Part shown: positions 9,481-18,896 of the stretch, piece by piece
Layout of the letters: the number at the start of each line of letters is the position of its first letter
How positions within the stretch are numbered: position 1 is the stretch's first letter
Origin: Bacteroides faecium
GTDB lineage: Bacteria > Bacteroidota > Bacteroidia > Bacteroidales > Bacteroidaceae
Reading direction: 5' to 3'
DNA: 64,000 nucleotides
Assembly (NCBI RefSeq): GCF_012113595.1
Contig: NZ_CP050831.1
Coordinates: 1,178,001-1,242,000 of the forward strand
Program-made: the position numbers and the translations under genes
Notes under the pieces: model-generated
Told to the model about the DNA's origin: nothing
What the model saw: the letters and a program-made list of their open reading frames with translations, nothing else
Databases searched by the model: none

Positions 9481-10461
9481 CTATTTTAAAGTTAAACGCT
9501 TTATCGCAAAACTCATACGTTTCAGATTACTGCTTGTCTCGTTGATATACAAATAGGCGATATACTTCCCGTCATGACTCTTTATCAAGACTCCCTGGTA
9601 TTGTCCTAACTCGTAAGCATGTGCGGTCACTCCGTCCAATGCAGCCTGGCGCAAATCTATCTCATCGACATAGATAGTAGGCACTCCACTGGTCTTCAGT
9701 TGACCGTCAGGCCAATACCTTTTTTCCATTAAAGTGCGGTTGGTTGCTCCCGACGGAATTTCAACAGGATACAAATATCCTTTCTCATTGGATGGAGATA
9801 CCAGCCCGTGGGCAAACGACCATCCGGACCCCATTGTCGGCTTGTAAGTATAGATAAAATCAATCTTGCCGGCAATACCCATTTCTTCTACCTGAGTCAC
9901 GGAGTAAGACTGCATCGTCTCCAAAGAGAAACAGTTTCTCTCTCCGGACGACAATGACAGATTCTTAAAGATTTCCACATTGCTCACTGTATATTCAGGA
10001 GACTGGACAGTAGCTTCACCTGTTCCGGTAATACTGCGGAAATGGAATTTTATCTTACTACCCCGGGCAGCTTCGGGCACAACATAGAAATAACGTATAG
10101 TCGCAGCAACCGTATCGACAATATAGGCTTTGGAAACAGTTCCTTCCGTGCTTGTCTCCGTAGCAATACGCACTTCCTCTTCTTCACCGTTATCCGGATT
10201 GGTGTATCTGCTATTCATGGCAATCCCGGTTCCTTCGGCACCCGGGAAAGACGCTGTAACCTCCACTGCTTTTATCGGAGTGCCATCCGTAGAACCTATT
10301 GCGTAGGCAAATTCCAATGTATTTCCTACCAGAACCGGTCCCACATCTTTCCGTAAAAGGTCATTTCGCAAAGGACTTTCATCATCAGAACAAGATGAAC
10401 AGAACGCTACTGCAACAGCATAGAGCAGTAAATACAGCGAAAACCAACTTATCTTTTTCAT
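9481..10461 (-). CDS. PUL1 lipoprotein, possibly DUF4466 family
   Basis: The 326-residue protein has a lipobox ending in CSSCSDDE. It then has an Ig-like stretch (about 30-165, VLVGNTLEFAYAI) and a C-terminal half with a run ending AYELGQYQGVLIKSHDGKYIAYLYI in two parts. The general shape recalls DUF4466 lipoproteins found beside SusD in Bacteroides PULs, but I am not sure of the family. It lies 6 bases before the repeat lipoprotein and 8 after the short lipoprotein at 10470, so it is in the PUL1 operon. A role in glycan binding or in shaping the SusCD complex is inferred from position only. Confidence 0.6.
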   Translation of the reverse strand: MKKISWFSLYLLLYAVAVAFCSSCSDDESPLRNDLLRKDVGPVLVGNTLEFAYAIGSTDGTPIKAVEVTASFPGAEGTGIAMNSRYTNPDNGEEEEVRIATETSTEGTVSKAYIVDTVAATIRYFYVVPEAARGSKIKFHFRSITGTGEATVQSPEYTVSNVEIFKNLSLSSGERNCFSLETMQSYSVTQVEEMGIAGKIDFIYTYKPTMGSGWSFAHGLVSPSNEKGYLYPVEIPSGATNRTLMEKRYWPDGQLKTSGVPTIYVDEIDLRQAALDGVTAHAYELGQYQGVLIKSHDGKYIAYLYINETSSNLKRMSFAIKRLTLK

Positions 10462-10469
10462 ATCTTTCT

Positions 10470-10850
10470 TTATTCCTTTTCAACAACAATAATCTTATAT
10501 TCCTTATATACCTCTCCGCTTCCGGAGATAACGGTATATTTCACCGATACGCTGAAGTCAGTCCACACGCCCATTTTAGGAGTGATGGTAGCCTCAGGAG
10601 CCAAAGAACAACGAGGTTTCAGGTGAGCCCGGTTTACTCCGTTCTTGACTTCTACGTTGATAATCCCGTTCGCATCGTCAATGGTCACCTGCGTAGCAAC
10701 ATTGCGGTTGTCCGCCGTATATAGTTGTACAGAACTTATATAAGCATCCATCCGGTCTGTCACCTGATACACTTCTTCGTCGGTATCGCAAGCTCCCAGG
10801 ACAATGGTCAGGAGTAACACCTTTACAATTGATATGATATGTGTTTTCAT
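10470..10850 (-). CDS. Small PUL1 lipoprotein, DUF5018-like single domain
   Basis: The protein has 126 residues with a lipobox (IVLGACDTDE). After it there is one small beta domain of about 95 residues that starts AYISSVQLYT and ends YKEYKIIVVEKE. The pattern of strands around PRCSLAPEATITPKMG resembles DUF5018-type Ig-like domains, which occur as modules of Bacteroides surface proteins. It sits 15 bases after SusD in the PUL1 operon. Function unknown; an accessory role at the surface is inferred. Confidence 0.6.
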   Translation of the reverse strand: MKTHIISIVKVLLLTIVLGACDTDEEVYQVTDRMDAYISSVQLYTADNRNVATQVTIDDANGIINVEVKNGVNRAHLKPRCSLAPEATITPKMGVWTDFSVSVKYTVISGSGEVYKEYKIIVVEKE

Positions 10851-10865
10851 TTCTCTATATTTTAA

Positions 10866-12584
10866 TTACAACCATGGTTTATTCTGAGTCAGATTAGGAT
10901 TCAACACACGCTCATCTTCAGGGATATTATAGATATAATACCTGGGGAATGTACGGTCTGTCGCATTCTTATATTGGTCTTGAATAAAGTCATTCAATGT
11001 GCTGCGCAATTCCCTGCCGTTCGGATAGTCCCAGACTTTTTCCGCAAGCCGCCATCTCCGCAGGTCAAAGAAACGCTGCCCTTCGGCCACAAACTCAACG
11101 GCTCTCTCCTGCTTGACAGCACCAAAGAATGTCTCCTTGGTCTTGAACTTTTCACGGTTCAAAGCCGGGAGCTTTCCTCTTCCCCTGATTTTGTCAATGA
11201 GGGTGAACAGTTCGTCCGACGGTCCATAAAGTTCGTTCATCGCTTCGCAATACATCAGCCAGACATCCGGCAAACGCATCAGATAGAAATCCTGCGGACC
11301 GTTAGACCTGGAATAGCCGGCATATTGTCTCACGAATTTGCGGAACATATATCCCGTCCTGCTATCATTATAATCCAGGTAGCCATTCTTATTACCGAAC
11401 ATAAAAGGCACGCTGTCCCCAATCGTCATTCCGTCGGGAGTGATTGTACGCATTTTCTGTCCGTTCCAAACGATAGTGCCCCGCATGCGGTAATCACGCC
11501 CTTCGTATGTTTTAGGATTAGCCGAACCATTGGTCAGGTTTTGGTTCTTATTCAGAACGACCGGTTCAACATAATCACCGGTTTTGGTACTCTGATACAG
11601 GTTCACCAGGTAATTTGTCGGTTGCATATTTGCCCATCCGTTCAGGACGCTCCGGTTTCCGAAGATTTTGACGAATTCTTCACCTTGTCCGATATTAGGC
11701 CCGCCATACTGGATGGAGAAAATGACTTCCGAGCATTTTTCATTTTCCAGTGTAAAGAGTTGGAGATAGTTCGGATTTACATATTCTCCGGGAGCACCGT
11801 CCTTAAACAGTTGGAGATTATAGGCAGGTTTCATCACCTCTTTAAAATTACCGATAGCTTTCTCATAATATTCTTTCGCTTCCGACTCGCTTTGCTGGAA
11901 GTTATCCACTTCAGGACGCCCGTTTTTCTTCCAGCAAGCCCAAAACAGTTCCAGTTTTCCCTTGAATGCATAAGCCGCAACTTTAGTTGCCCGTCCCTGG
12001 TCGTCACTCGATTCGTAAGAATCGGGAAGTACTGATATAGCATAATCATAATCTTCCATTATAAAATCCCTGACTTGAGTAATCGGCGTTCTTGCAATGC
12101 TATACGCTTCTTCCTGCGTGGGTACATGGTCCAGGTACTGGACATCTCCGTATAAGTCAATCATAAGCGCATAATGAAGAGCCCTGATAAATCGTACTTC
12201 TCCCTCGTATCGTTTCAGCAGGTTCAAGTCTTTTTCCGTAACCGCTTCCGACTGCATCCTGCGTAGCTGCACAATGGCATTATTTGCCCTGTTGATAGAA
12301 GCATAACACTTATTCCAATAATCGGAAGTTATCGACTGGCTGTTCGCATTCTGAAAATAAACGAGGTCTGCATTAGGATAACAATCCAACCTATAAAACA
12401 GTCCGAATGCATTCCTCATTGCGTTATAAACAGCGTTCACCCCTTTCTCCGCATCTTCGGTCGTTTCCCAAAAAGTGTCCGCACTAATTTTTGTTGTAGC
12501 CGGATAGTCAAGCAAATTATTAATGCAACTAGCCTGTACTAATAAAACGACCAGTAATAATATACTATTGATATGTCTTTTCAT
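10866..12584 (-). CDS. SusD-family outer membrane lipoprotein (PUL1)
   Basis: The 572-residue lipoprotein (VLLVQASCINN) is of the RagB/SusD type. It has the N-terminal TPR-like segment (ADTFW near 37, NAVYNAMRNAF, ANNAIVQL), RALHYALMIDLYGDV, and the C-terminal SusD signature (RAVEFVAEGQRFFDLRRW near 500). SusD proteins act as a lid on the SusC barrel and bind the incoming glycan. It starts 11 bases after the SusC stop, so the two are cotranscribed as in all SusC/D pairs. The C-terminus (YIYNIPEDERVLNPN) is intact. Confidence 0.95.
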   Translation of the reverse strand: MKRHINSILLLVVLLVQASCINNLLDYPATTKISADTFWETTEDAEKGVNAVYNAMRNAFGLFYRLDCYPNADLVYFQNANSQSITSDYWNKCYASINRANNAIVQLRRMQSEAVTEKDLNLLKRYEGEVRFIRALHYALMIDLYGDVQYLDHVPTQEEAYSIARTPITQVRDFIMEDYDYAISVLPDSYESSDDQGRATKVAAYAFKGKLELFWACWKKNGRPEVDNFQQSESEAKEYYEKAIGNFKEVMKPAYNLQLFKDGAPGEYVNPNYLQLFTLENEKCSEVIFSIQYGGPNIGQGEEFVKIFGNRSVLNGWANMQPTNYLVNLYQSTKTGDYVEPVVLNKNQNLTNGSANPKTYEGRDYRMRGTIVWNGQKMRTITPDGMTIGDSVPFMFGNKNGYLDYNDSRTGYMFRKFVRQYAGYSRSNGPQDFYLMRLPDVWLMYCEAMNELYGPSDELFTLIDKIRGRGKLPALNREKFKTKETFFGAVKQERAVEFVAEGQRFFDLRRWRLAEKVWDYPNGRELRSTLNDFIQDQYKNATDRTFPRYYIYNIPEDERVLNPNLTQNKPWL

Positions 12585-12595
12585 ATTATATAGTT

Positions 12596-15500
12596 TTAAA
12601 GCGTTACATTTATACCTAAAGAATAATTCTTCATGAGCGGATAAGGTATTTCCGAACCGCTTTTAGGAAGTTTCTCCGGGTCCAAACCCGGCCATTTAGT
12701 AATCGTAAACAGATTCTCCGCCGATATATGGATACGTGCCGAGCTCACACCTATATGTTTAAGGAGTTTCGAGGGTATCCGATACCCTAACTGGATATTT
12801 TTCAGTCTGATATAATCACATGAATACAGCCAGAAAGTAGATTGTTCCTGATTGAATCCGCCGTTACTGCCCGATGTCAAACGCGGGAATTTCGCTCCCC
12901 GGTTATCGGGCGACCAGGTATCCAGATGGTGTTCCTGAAAAGCATAACGGGACGTATATACGTTTACATTATTGAAGTTATCCAGCCAAAAATTCTTTCT
13001 TCCCGCATTACCTTGAAAGAGCATACTCAAATCAAATCCTTTCCAGTCTGCATTGAAGCTGATACTGAAATCACTCGTAGGAATGTAACGCATGCTATTG
13101 GGCATGGCTACCTTGTCATTGCTGTCAATCACTCCGTCGCCATTAATATCTTCCATCAATAAATCTCCGGGAGCCAGGTTATCATTCTGATAGGGAGCAT
13201 TGGCTATCTCTTCCCATGTCTGCGCGATTCCGACAGCCTTGTATGTATAAACCATTTCGTAGGGATAGCCCAGGAATTTATCTCCGCGCCCTAACCGTTC
13301 ATTCCATTTAAGCAACTTATTCTTATTATATGAATAGTTGATTCCGATACCATAGGAGAAGTCACCTATCTGGTCTTGCCAGGAAAGGGAGATTTCGGCT
13401 CCCCGGTTTCTCATTTCCCCAATATTCCGGTCAGGTGCTTCCAGTCCCGACAGGAGTCTGGATACTTGTCCCGGACGAATCATGCTCGTTGTCAGTTTAT
13501 TATATAAGTCCAGTTCCATCTTCAGGCGATTGTTGAAGAAAGAGAGCTCCAGCCCCAAGTTAGTCATAGCGGTAGATTCCCAGGTAAAGTTCGGGTCAAT
13601 CAGTTTATAAGGGGCATAGCCTTCTACCAGTATGTTATCTCCGAATGTGTATGGATAAGAGTTATAGGTATCTTTCTGATAATAACGGTCTACACCGGAA
13701 TTATTTCCGACTTTTCCCCAGGACATTCTGATTTTTGCATTAGAAACTACATCTTTCAGCGGTTCGAAAAATCCTTCTTCCGAGAAACGCCATGCGGCAG
13801 ATACAGAAGGAAATGTTCCCCATTGGTGTCCCTTAGAAAATTTGGACGATGCATCCCAACGTACCAATGCCTGCAACATATACTTGTCATGTATATCATA
13901 ATTCAATTTGGTTACAATGGAACGCAAACCTTCTTTACTGGACGAACCGCCGGTAGACTGGGTAGTCACTCCCGCACCGTCTATTTCCGTCAGGTTCGGG
14001 TGGAACCTGTCATTCCGCGAACTGCTTTGTGACCTTTCGTGCCAATACTCCTCGGAGTATATAAACTGGAAACGCAAATTGTGTCCGCTGAAAATCTCCT
14101 GATTATAAATAGCGTGCAAGTTCAGAATTGTTTTTGTACGTTCGCGCGTATAATCCGTGATACCGGTACTCTTTGTTACAGTCTCATAGCCAGGCAATCC
14201 GGTCTGAAAATTCTGTAGAATAGTAGGCATGCTCCACGATTTTGTAAAATCATTCCGGTAGGTCAGGCCATAATCTGCCCTGAACTGAAGAAACGACAAG
14301 GGTTGCCACTCCAGAAAAGCCATACCGTTAAAGTCCTTACGCTCCAGCTTATTATTGTTCACGCTATATTTAGACAAAAGGTTGGCGGCAAGAATATCTT
14401 CACCATACGCCATCGCACCGCCATACTCTCCCGTAACCGGGTGTTGCGGCAAAATACCCGCCACTGTCCTGACCATCTCCCATGTGGAAGCGTTTCCATA
14501 AGAGAGCAATCCTTCGTCCAACGGATATACCTGGTCCGACCACTGTCCTGCTGCGTTCAAGCCGACCTTAAAATGGTTGCCTACTTTTTGGTCTACATTC
14601 ACGCGGAAAGAATAGCGTCTGTAGTCATTGTTAATCATCAAGCCTTCCTGGTCCAGCAGACCGATGGACAGATAATAAGTCCCTTTCTCATTTCCACCCG
14701 TAGCAGACAAGCTATGATTTTGTGTAAAAGGAGAACGGAAGATAACATCCCACCAGTCGGTGTTAGGATACAGCACCGGGTCTACCATTCCCTTGGCCAT
14801 CCATTCGTCAATAGTTCCGTCCTTATAAATAGCACCGCTATTACCATTTGTCGCTGCCTGGTTATGCAATGTCAGTGCCCTCGGATAATCGGCTAAGAAA
14901 TCATAGAAACCGGTAGCTTTTCCAACGGAGAAATTACCCGAATAATTCACATTCACCCGCCCGGATTTACCTTTCTTCGTTGTAATCAAGATAACGCCAT
15001 TAGCCGCTCTCGAGCCATAGACCGCCGATGAAGAGGCATCCTTCAATACGGATATGCTCTCTATGTCGTTCATGTCGATTCTGTCTATTTCTATATCGGG
15101 GATACCGTCCACCACAATCAAAGGAACCGAGTTATTGACCGTACCCAGTCCGCGTACTCTCAAAGTAGCACCATCCTTACCTGCCATACCACTGGACTGC
15201 TGTACCATCAATCCCGGTACTAATCCGCTTAATGCAGTGGAAGTGCTTGAAATAGACCTGCCGGATAATTGCTCGTCAACGGATACCATCGACACCGCCC
15301 CGGATAAATTTACTTTCCGTTGCGCACCATAGCCGACTACTACCACTTCTTTCAGCAAATGAGAGTTTTCTTTCAGAATAACGGTCAGTTCCCTTTTCCC
15401 ATTCACCGGTTTCTCAATCGTTTCATATCCTATATAGGAGAAAACGACAGTAGATGATGGTTCTACATTATCCAAATAGAACTTTCCGTCAATATCAGTG

Positions 15501-15955
15501 ATTGTACCTTGCGAGGTTCCCTTTATGAGTACAGACACACCAATCAGGGGCGTTCCTTTCTCATCAATAATAGAACCGTTCAACCGTTGCAGTTTTTCTT
15601 TCGACTGGGTTTTAGGAACAATTGAAACAACCCGGTTCTCATTTATCTTATAATCCAGAGAAGTGCCGGACAGAATCTTCTGCATTGTGTATTCTATCCC
15701 CGCATTCTCACATTTGATAGAAACCGGTCTATCTAAATCTTTCAGGTTCTCCGAATAGAAGAAACGATAATCAGTCTGCTTTTCAATATTCCCGATTACC
15801 TCTCTGACAGGGAGATTAGTGACATTCAAAGTAATTTTTTCCCGTTTTGCCTGTTGGCCGTAACATTCGGAAGTGAACATGAAAAGGCAACAAAACAGGC
15901 ATAGGAATCCCGTAATTCTTGACTGCAAGAATTTTACTTTCAGATATTTTTTCAT
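12596..15955 (-). CDS. SusC-family TonB-dependent transporter with STN domain (PUL1)
   Basis: The 1119-residue protein has a signal peptide and then an STN signalling domain (about residues 38-92). This is followed by a carboxypeptidase-D-regulatory-like domain (about 123-195), a plug domain (VVVGYGAQRKVNLSG near 205, then IESISVLKDASSSAVYGSRAANG), and a large beta-barrel to the C-terminus. It imports oligosaccharides across the outer membrane with energy from TonB. The STN domain is the part that touches a FecR anti-sigma factor, and the next genes upstream are FecR and an ECF sigma factor. The other three SusC proteins in this window are shorter (1026-1060 residues) and lack STN. This agrees with control of PUL1 by transenvelope signalling. 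Confidence 0.96.
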   Translation of the reverse strand: MKKYLKVKFLQSRITGFLCLFCCLFMFTSECYGQQAKREKITLNVTNLPVREVIGNIEKQTDYRFFYSENLKDLDRPVSIKCENAGIEYTMQKILSGTSLDYKINENRVVSIVPKTQSKEKLQRLNGSIIDEKGTPLIGVSVLIKGTSQGTITDIDGKFYLDNVEPSSTVVFSYIGYETIEKPVNGKRELTVILKENSHLLKEVVVVGYGAQRKVNLSGAVSMVSVDEQLSGRSISSTSTALSGLVPGLMVQQSSGMAGKDGATLRVRGLGTVNNSVPLIVVDGIPDIEIDRIDMNDIESISVLKDASSSAVYGSRAANGVILITTKKGKSGRVNVNYSGNFSVGKATGFYDFLADYPRALTLHNQAATNGNSGAIYKDGTIDEWMAKGMVDPVLYPNTDWWDVIFRSPFTQNHSLSATGGNEKGTYYLSIGLLDQEGLMINNDYRRYSFRVNVDQKVGNHFKVGLNAAGQWSDQVYPLDEGLLSYGNASTWEMVRTVAGILPQHPVTGEYGGAMAYGEDILAANLLSKYSVNNNKLERKDFNGMAFLEWQPLSFLQFRADYGLTYRNDFTKSWSMPTILQNFQTGLPGYETVTKSTGITDYTRERTKTILNLHAIYNQEIFSGHNLRFQFIYSEEYWHERSQSSSRNDRFHPNLTEIDGAGVTTQSTGGSSSKEGLRSIVTKLNYDIHDKYMLQALVRWDASSKFSKGHQWGTFPSVSAAWRFSEEGFFEPLKDVVSNAKIRMSWGKVGNNSGVDRYYQKDTYNSYPYTFGDNILVEGYAPYKLIDPNFTWESTAMTNLGLELSFFNNRLKMELDLYNKLTTSMIRPGQVSRLLSGLEAPDRNIGEMRNRGAEISLSWQDQIGDFSYGIGINYSYNKNKLLKWNERLGRGDKFLGYPYEMVYTYKAVGIAQTWEEIANAPYQNDNLAPGDLLMEDINGDGVIDSNDKVAMPNSMRYIPTSDFSISFNADWKGFDLSMLFQGNAGRKNFWLDNFNNVNVYTSRYAFQEHHLDTWSPDNRGAKFPRLTSGSNGGFNQEQSTFWLYSCDYIRLKNIQLGYRIPSKLLKHIGVSSARIHISAENLFTITKWPGLDPEKLPKSGSEIPYPLMKNYSLGINVTL

Positions 15956-16006
15956 ATCTTTGTGAATAAATTGTTTTTAATAATTAGTGATTAGGACAAT
16001 TTAATT

Positions 16007-16039
16007 AAGGTCGAAGGAACTACCATTTTCTTCGACCTT
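16007..16039 (-). terminator. Hairpin between fecR and susC of PUL1
   Basis: AAGGTCGAAG (16007-16016) pairs with CTTCGACCTT (16030-16039) around a 13-base loop. It lies 67 bases downstream of the fecR stop and 52 bases before susC. It may terminate the sigma/anti-sigma transcript so that susC is driven by its own promoter. There is no T-run after it on the minus strand, so an operator or mRNA-processing hairpin is also possible. Confidence 0.5.
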
Positions 16040-16105
16040 GCATTTTTCTCGGTCAGATGTGTCTCATAGGCGTCATATTAATTTATAAAGTTAAACATTT
16101 TAAGG

Positions 16106-17161
16106 TCAATTGCTCATTATCTTTTCAAAGTCCCTACTTCGCTGCTTATCTATTCTAATCTTAATCACTCCCTGTTCCCAGCAATAGTCAATAGGAGCCG
16201 TATCCCTCATCAAGTCGAGTGTTTGCTGTATCGTTTCATCCATCAGGATTCCGGTAAACTTATAGTGTTTCAACTGTTCGTCCTGGATACTTATCTCCAC
16301 TTTATACTTGCGTTCCAGTTTCTTGACTATACTTTCTAATGTCTCCTTCTGAATTATCCATTTAGGGTCTTTCCAGGATGTGTATAACAGGGTATTCACA
16401 TCTTTCTTAAGTTCTACCTGTATATCATCCTTATTTTTCTTACAAATCAGGACGGTTTCGTTCGGTTTCAGGTAGACTTCAGGAATTTCCCGGCCCGTAT
16501 CAGGCTTCACTTTCACAGAGCCTTTAACCAGCGTCGTTTCTACAATATCCTCGTCATCATATGCTTTCACATTGAAGCTGGTTCCCAGTACTGTTATCTC
16601 CGTTCCTTTGGCAGAAACGATAAATGGCTTCTTATCTTTCTGTACTTCCAGGAAAGCTTCGCCGTGCAGTTCAATCTTCCGCACTTCAGTTCCGAAAGAT
16701 TTGGCGTATGCGATGCTACTACCCGAATTCAATGTCACAACAGAACCATCCGGCAGACTTAAAACGGACTTGGAACCTAAAGGGGCATTTACTTCAGTCA
16801 TCCCGTCTATAAGACTATCAGTACGACTTCCCCATTCATAAGCAGCCCAGCAAGATACTGTGAACAAGATGACTGCAGCAATATTCTTCCACACCAACAA
16901 ATACCTTCTCTTTTGCACAGGGCGGGCATGAGATTGTCCCTTGATAGTATCCATCACCCTGTCGTAGGCAGAATCCATATAATCATCAAGTTTCATATTC
17001 CTTGCGACCAGTTCGATGGTATAGGCTTCCCTGAAATAGCGTTTATTCTCCGGATTTTCCAGTATCTTTTTCAGTTCAGTCCGTTCCTTTTCTGATAATC
17101 CTTTTTCAAAGAAAGAAGATATCAGTTCATTTATCCTATTTATGTTATTATTTTCCTGCAT
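16106..17161 (-). CDS. FecR-family anti-sigma factor (PUL1)
   Basis: The 351-residue protein has a cytoplasmic N-terminus (about 1-85) that should hold the sigma factor and one membrane segment (about residues 88-106, AAVILFTVSCWAAY). Its periplasmic FecR domain follows (about 120-215, with APLGSKS, LPDGSVVTLNSGS and AFLEVQKD). The C-terminal domain (about 255-340) resembles the STN-like DUF4974 module. It senses the substrate-loaded SusC through the STN domain and then releases the sigma factor. It lies 38 bases downstream of the sigma gene and 150 bases upstream of SusC, the standard order for ECF-controlled PULs. Confidence 0.93.
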   Translation of the reverse strand: MQENNNINRINELISSFFEKGLSEKERTELKKILENPENKRYFREAYTIELVARNMKLDDYMDSAYDRVMDTIKGQSHARPVQKRRYLLVWKNIAAVILFTVSCWAAYEWGSRTDSLIDGMTEVNAPLGSKSVLSLPDGSVVTLNSGSSIAYAKSFGTEVRKIELHGEAFLEVQKDKKPFIVSAKGTEITVLGTSFNVKAYDDEDIVETTLVKGSVKVKPDTGREIPEVYLKPNETVLICKKNKDDIQVELKKDVNTLLYTSWKDPKWIIQKETLESIVKKLERKYKVEISIQDEQLKHYKFTGILMDETIQQTLDLMRDTAPIDYCWEQGVIKIRIDKQRSRDFEKIMSN

Positions 17162-17199
17162 ATATATTAAAGACGATGTTGGTTAGAAAAAGGGTGGGT

Positions 17200-17733
17200 C
17201 TAAATCTGAAAAAAAATAAAGATTAGCAAGATTCCCAGTTTTTTCCTTAAAATAAGGATGGCTTCACGCAGATTGGATTTCACCGTATTTACGGATATAT
17301 TCATCTTTTGGGCAATCTCACTATATTTGAGTTTTTCAAAACTTCGGAGCTTTAAAGTTTCCTGATAGCGTTGTGGAAGTTCTTTTATGGCAGTAATGAT
17401 ACGGGATTCATCTTCTTGGGAGATAAGATAGTCTAACGGATTCTCATCCAAATCTGCCAACGTGTAACATTCTTCCACCGGGAAAAATTCTTTCTGAGTG
17501 CGCAGATAGTCAATGCAGGCATTTTTCACTGTTTGCAGTAAATATCTTCTCACAGCAAATTCCTGGATATTCTCCATATTTGCCCACAACTTGACGAAAG
17601 ACTCGCTGACGATATCTTCTACAATGCATGTATCTTTCACATATCCACAGGCGAAATAATAGAGCTCTTTGTAGTATTGAGTAAAGAAGGATTTAAACCT
17701 CTCTTCCTTCATCCAATCTGCACTTTTTCCCAT
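17200..17733 (-). CDS. ECF-type RNA polymerase sigma factor (PUL1)
   Basis: The 177-residue protein has sigma region 2 (about 15-80, YYKELYYFACGYV, VSESFVKLW) and region 4 (about 115-165, PQRYQETLKLRSFEKLKYSEIA, followed by the helix-turn-helix NISVNTVKSNLREA). This is the Bacteroidetes ECF architecture found before fecR and an STN-containing susC. When freed by FecR it should drive the PUL1 susC promoter. The C-terminal tail (LLIFIFFQI) is unusually hydrophobic. A -7 element of the housekeeping type lies 46 bases upstream, so basal expression is probably from the main sigma factor. Confidence 0.95.
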   Translation of the reverse strand: MGKSADWMKEERFKSFFTQYYKELYYFACGYVKDTCIVEDIVSESFVKLWANMENIQEFAVRRYLLQTVKNACIDYLRTQKEFFPVEECYTLADLDENPLDYLISQEDESRIITAIKELPQRYQETLKLRSFEKLKYSEIAQKMNISVNTVKSNLREAILILRKKLGILLIFIFFQI

Positions 17734-17779
17734 TCCAATAGTATAACAACTTAAAGTTCAACGTGAATTCGAGATGAAG

Positions 17780-17787
17780 CAAAGTTA
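17780..17787 (-). promoter_or_regulatory. Predicted -7 element for the ECF sigma gene
   Basis: The minus strand reads TAACTTTG, an exact TAnnTTTG match, 46 bases upstream of the sigma gene start. No good -33 TTTG is seen at 19-21 bases. The rest of 17734-17981 shows no other feature I can support. Confidence 0.45.
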
Positions 17788-17981
17788 CTTAAATATATTA
17801 TTTAGGGAAGACTTTCTATACTTTTTTTGCTTTGATGAAAAAGATGATGCTTATAGAAACATTCTAAACGACAATCTCCCACCCGAAAATATACCCGCAA
17901 AGTATATCCCGGACAGGAGACCACCATAATAGACAAAACTAACCGTCTGTCCTTTTCTAAGGTTTTCTTTAAAATCCCTCT

Positions 17982-18890
17982 CTAAAGCTTCTTGATGGAG
18001 AAATCGGCAAAACGGATTTCTTCGTCACGCAACTGGTCTTGCCAACTCCGGTTTTCGCCCAGATAGCGGTAGATACCCCATTTGGGACGAAGTCCCGTAC
18101 AGTCCGTGCGCCACATATCCATTTTTTCAGGGCCGAATTTCAAGAGAACTTTTCCGTCTTTTATGCGTGTGATGACTACTTCATACGAACCGTTTTCACC
18201 GAAACAGGCTTTTTCTTCTACTTCTACCCAGTTGCCGAGGAAGCCGGCAAGGTCTGTACTGGCAAGGGTAGTAGTGCTTCCGCCACGTTTGTCATAACGT
18301 ACACGCAGTTGTTGACCGCCTTTACTGCCGCTGTTGGAATAAGCAGTCAGGGTGATAAGCGGGGAACTGACGTCTGCCGTGCCCGATGAATTATCAATAC
18401 CCTTCAACTGGTGGAGATGGGAAAATTTGGTTGTCGTCTGGAATCCTGCCGGCAAACAGAATTTCCAGCGAAACACCATAGTCTCTCCCTTTTGCCCGAC
18501 AAGGCTTTTCGGAGACTTATTATCCGTCTTTATCTCATTACGCTGGCGGTCGGTGATGTTTGTCAGTCCGCGGTCGTCGTCTATCTCGGCATGAATAAAG
18601 AAAGCAAATACGTACTTATTTAGCTGGTTGTCATGTACCTGCTGAATATGTTGGAAGTGCTCTGTCTTATGTTCGCACGAGGAGTCGGGAGCTTCATGGT
18701 TATAGCCTGAACGTTTAATCAAGTCATACGTTTTTGCACTATTACCGTCAGCGGTTAATGTGCCATCCACCGGTTGTTCCGGTTTCGGTCCTTCCGGTTT
18801 CGGCTGTTCTTTCTCATCTATCACTTCCGACGAACTATTGGAGCAGGCGATAAAGGCAAAAAGGGCTAAAAATAGGATTCCTTTTCTCAT
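17982..18890 (-). CDS. Jelly-roll lipoprotein, candidate polysaccharide lyase or binding protein (PUL2)
   Basis: The 302-residue lipoprotein (FAFIACSNSS) has a short linker with a repeated PKPEGPKPEQP pattern and then a single concanavalin-like beta-sandwich domain (about 50-302). Visible landmarks are AFFIHAEIDDDRG, ITDRQRNEIKT, FRWKFCLPAGF, HLHQLKG, and a C-terminal WGIYRYLG strand. The arrangement recalls the jelly-roll lyase superfamily (heparin lyase I / PL20-type folds), but I cannot name the family or assign catalytic residues. It is the last gene of the alginate operon, 6 bases after the esterase, so an additional alginate lyase or a surface binding protein is the natural hypothesis. 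Confidence 0.6.
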   Translation of the reverse strand: MRKGILFLALFAFIACSNSSSEVIDEKEQPKPEGPKPEQPVDGTLTADGNSAKTYDLIKRSGYNHEAPDSSCEHKTEHFQHIQQVHDNQLNKYVFAFFIHAEIDDDRGLTNITDRQRNEIKTDNKSPKSLVGQKGETMVFRWKFCLPAGFQTTTKFSHLHQLKGIDNSSGTADVSSPLITLTAYSNSGSKGGQQLRVRYDKRGGSTTTLASTDLAGFLGNWVEVEEKACFGENGSYEVVITRIKDGKVLLKFGPEKMDMWRTDCTGLRPKWGIYRYLGENRSWQDQLRDEEIRFADFSIKKL

Positions 18891-18896
18891 TTGGAT

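Noticed and set aside
10974..12035. Long plus-strand open frame (353 codons) opposite the PUL1 SusD gene
   Set aside because: It is the antisense of a well-supported SusD gene and its translation has no domain, signal or start-site support.
14303..14896. Plus-strand open frame inside the PUL1 SusC gene
   Set aside because: It is the shadow of a conserved SusC barrel; no independent coding evidence.
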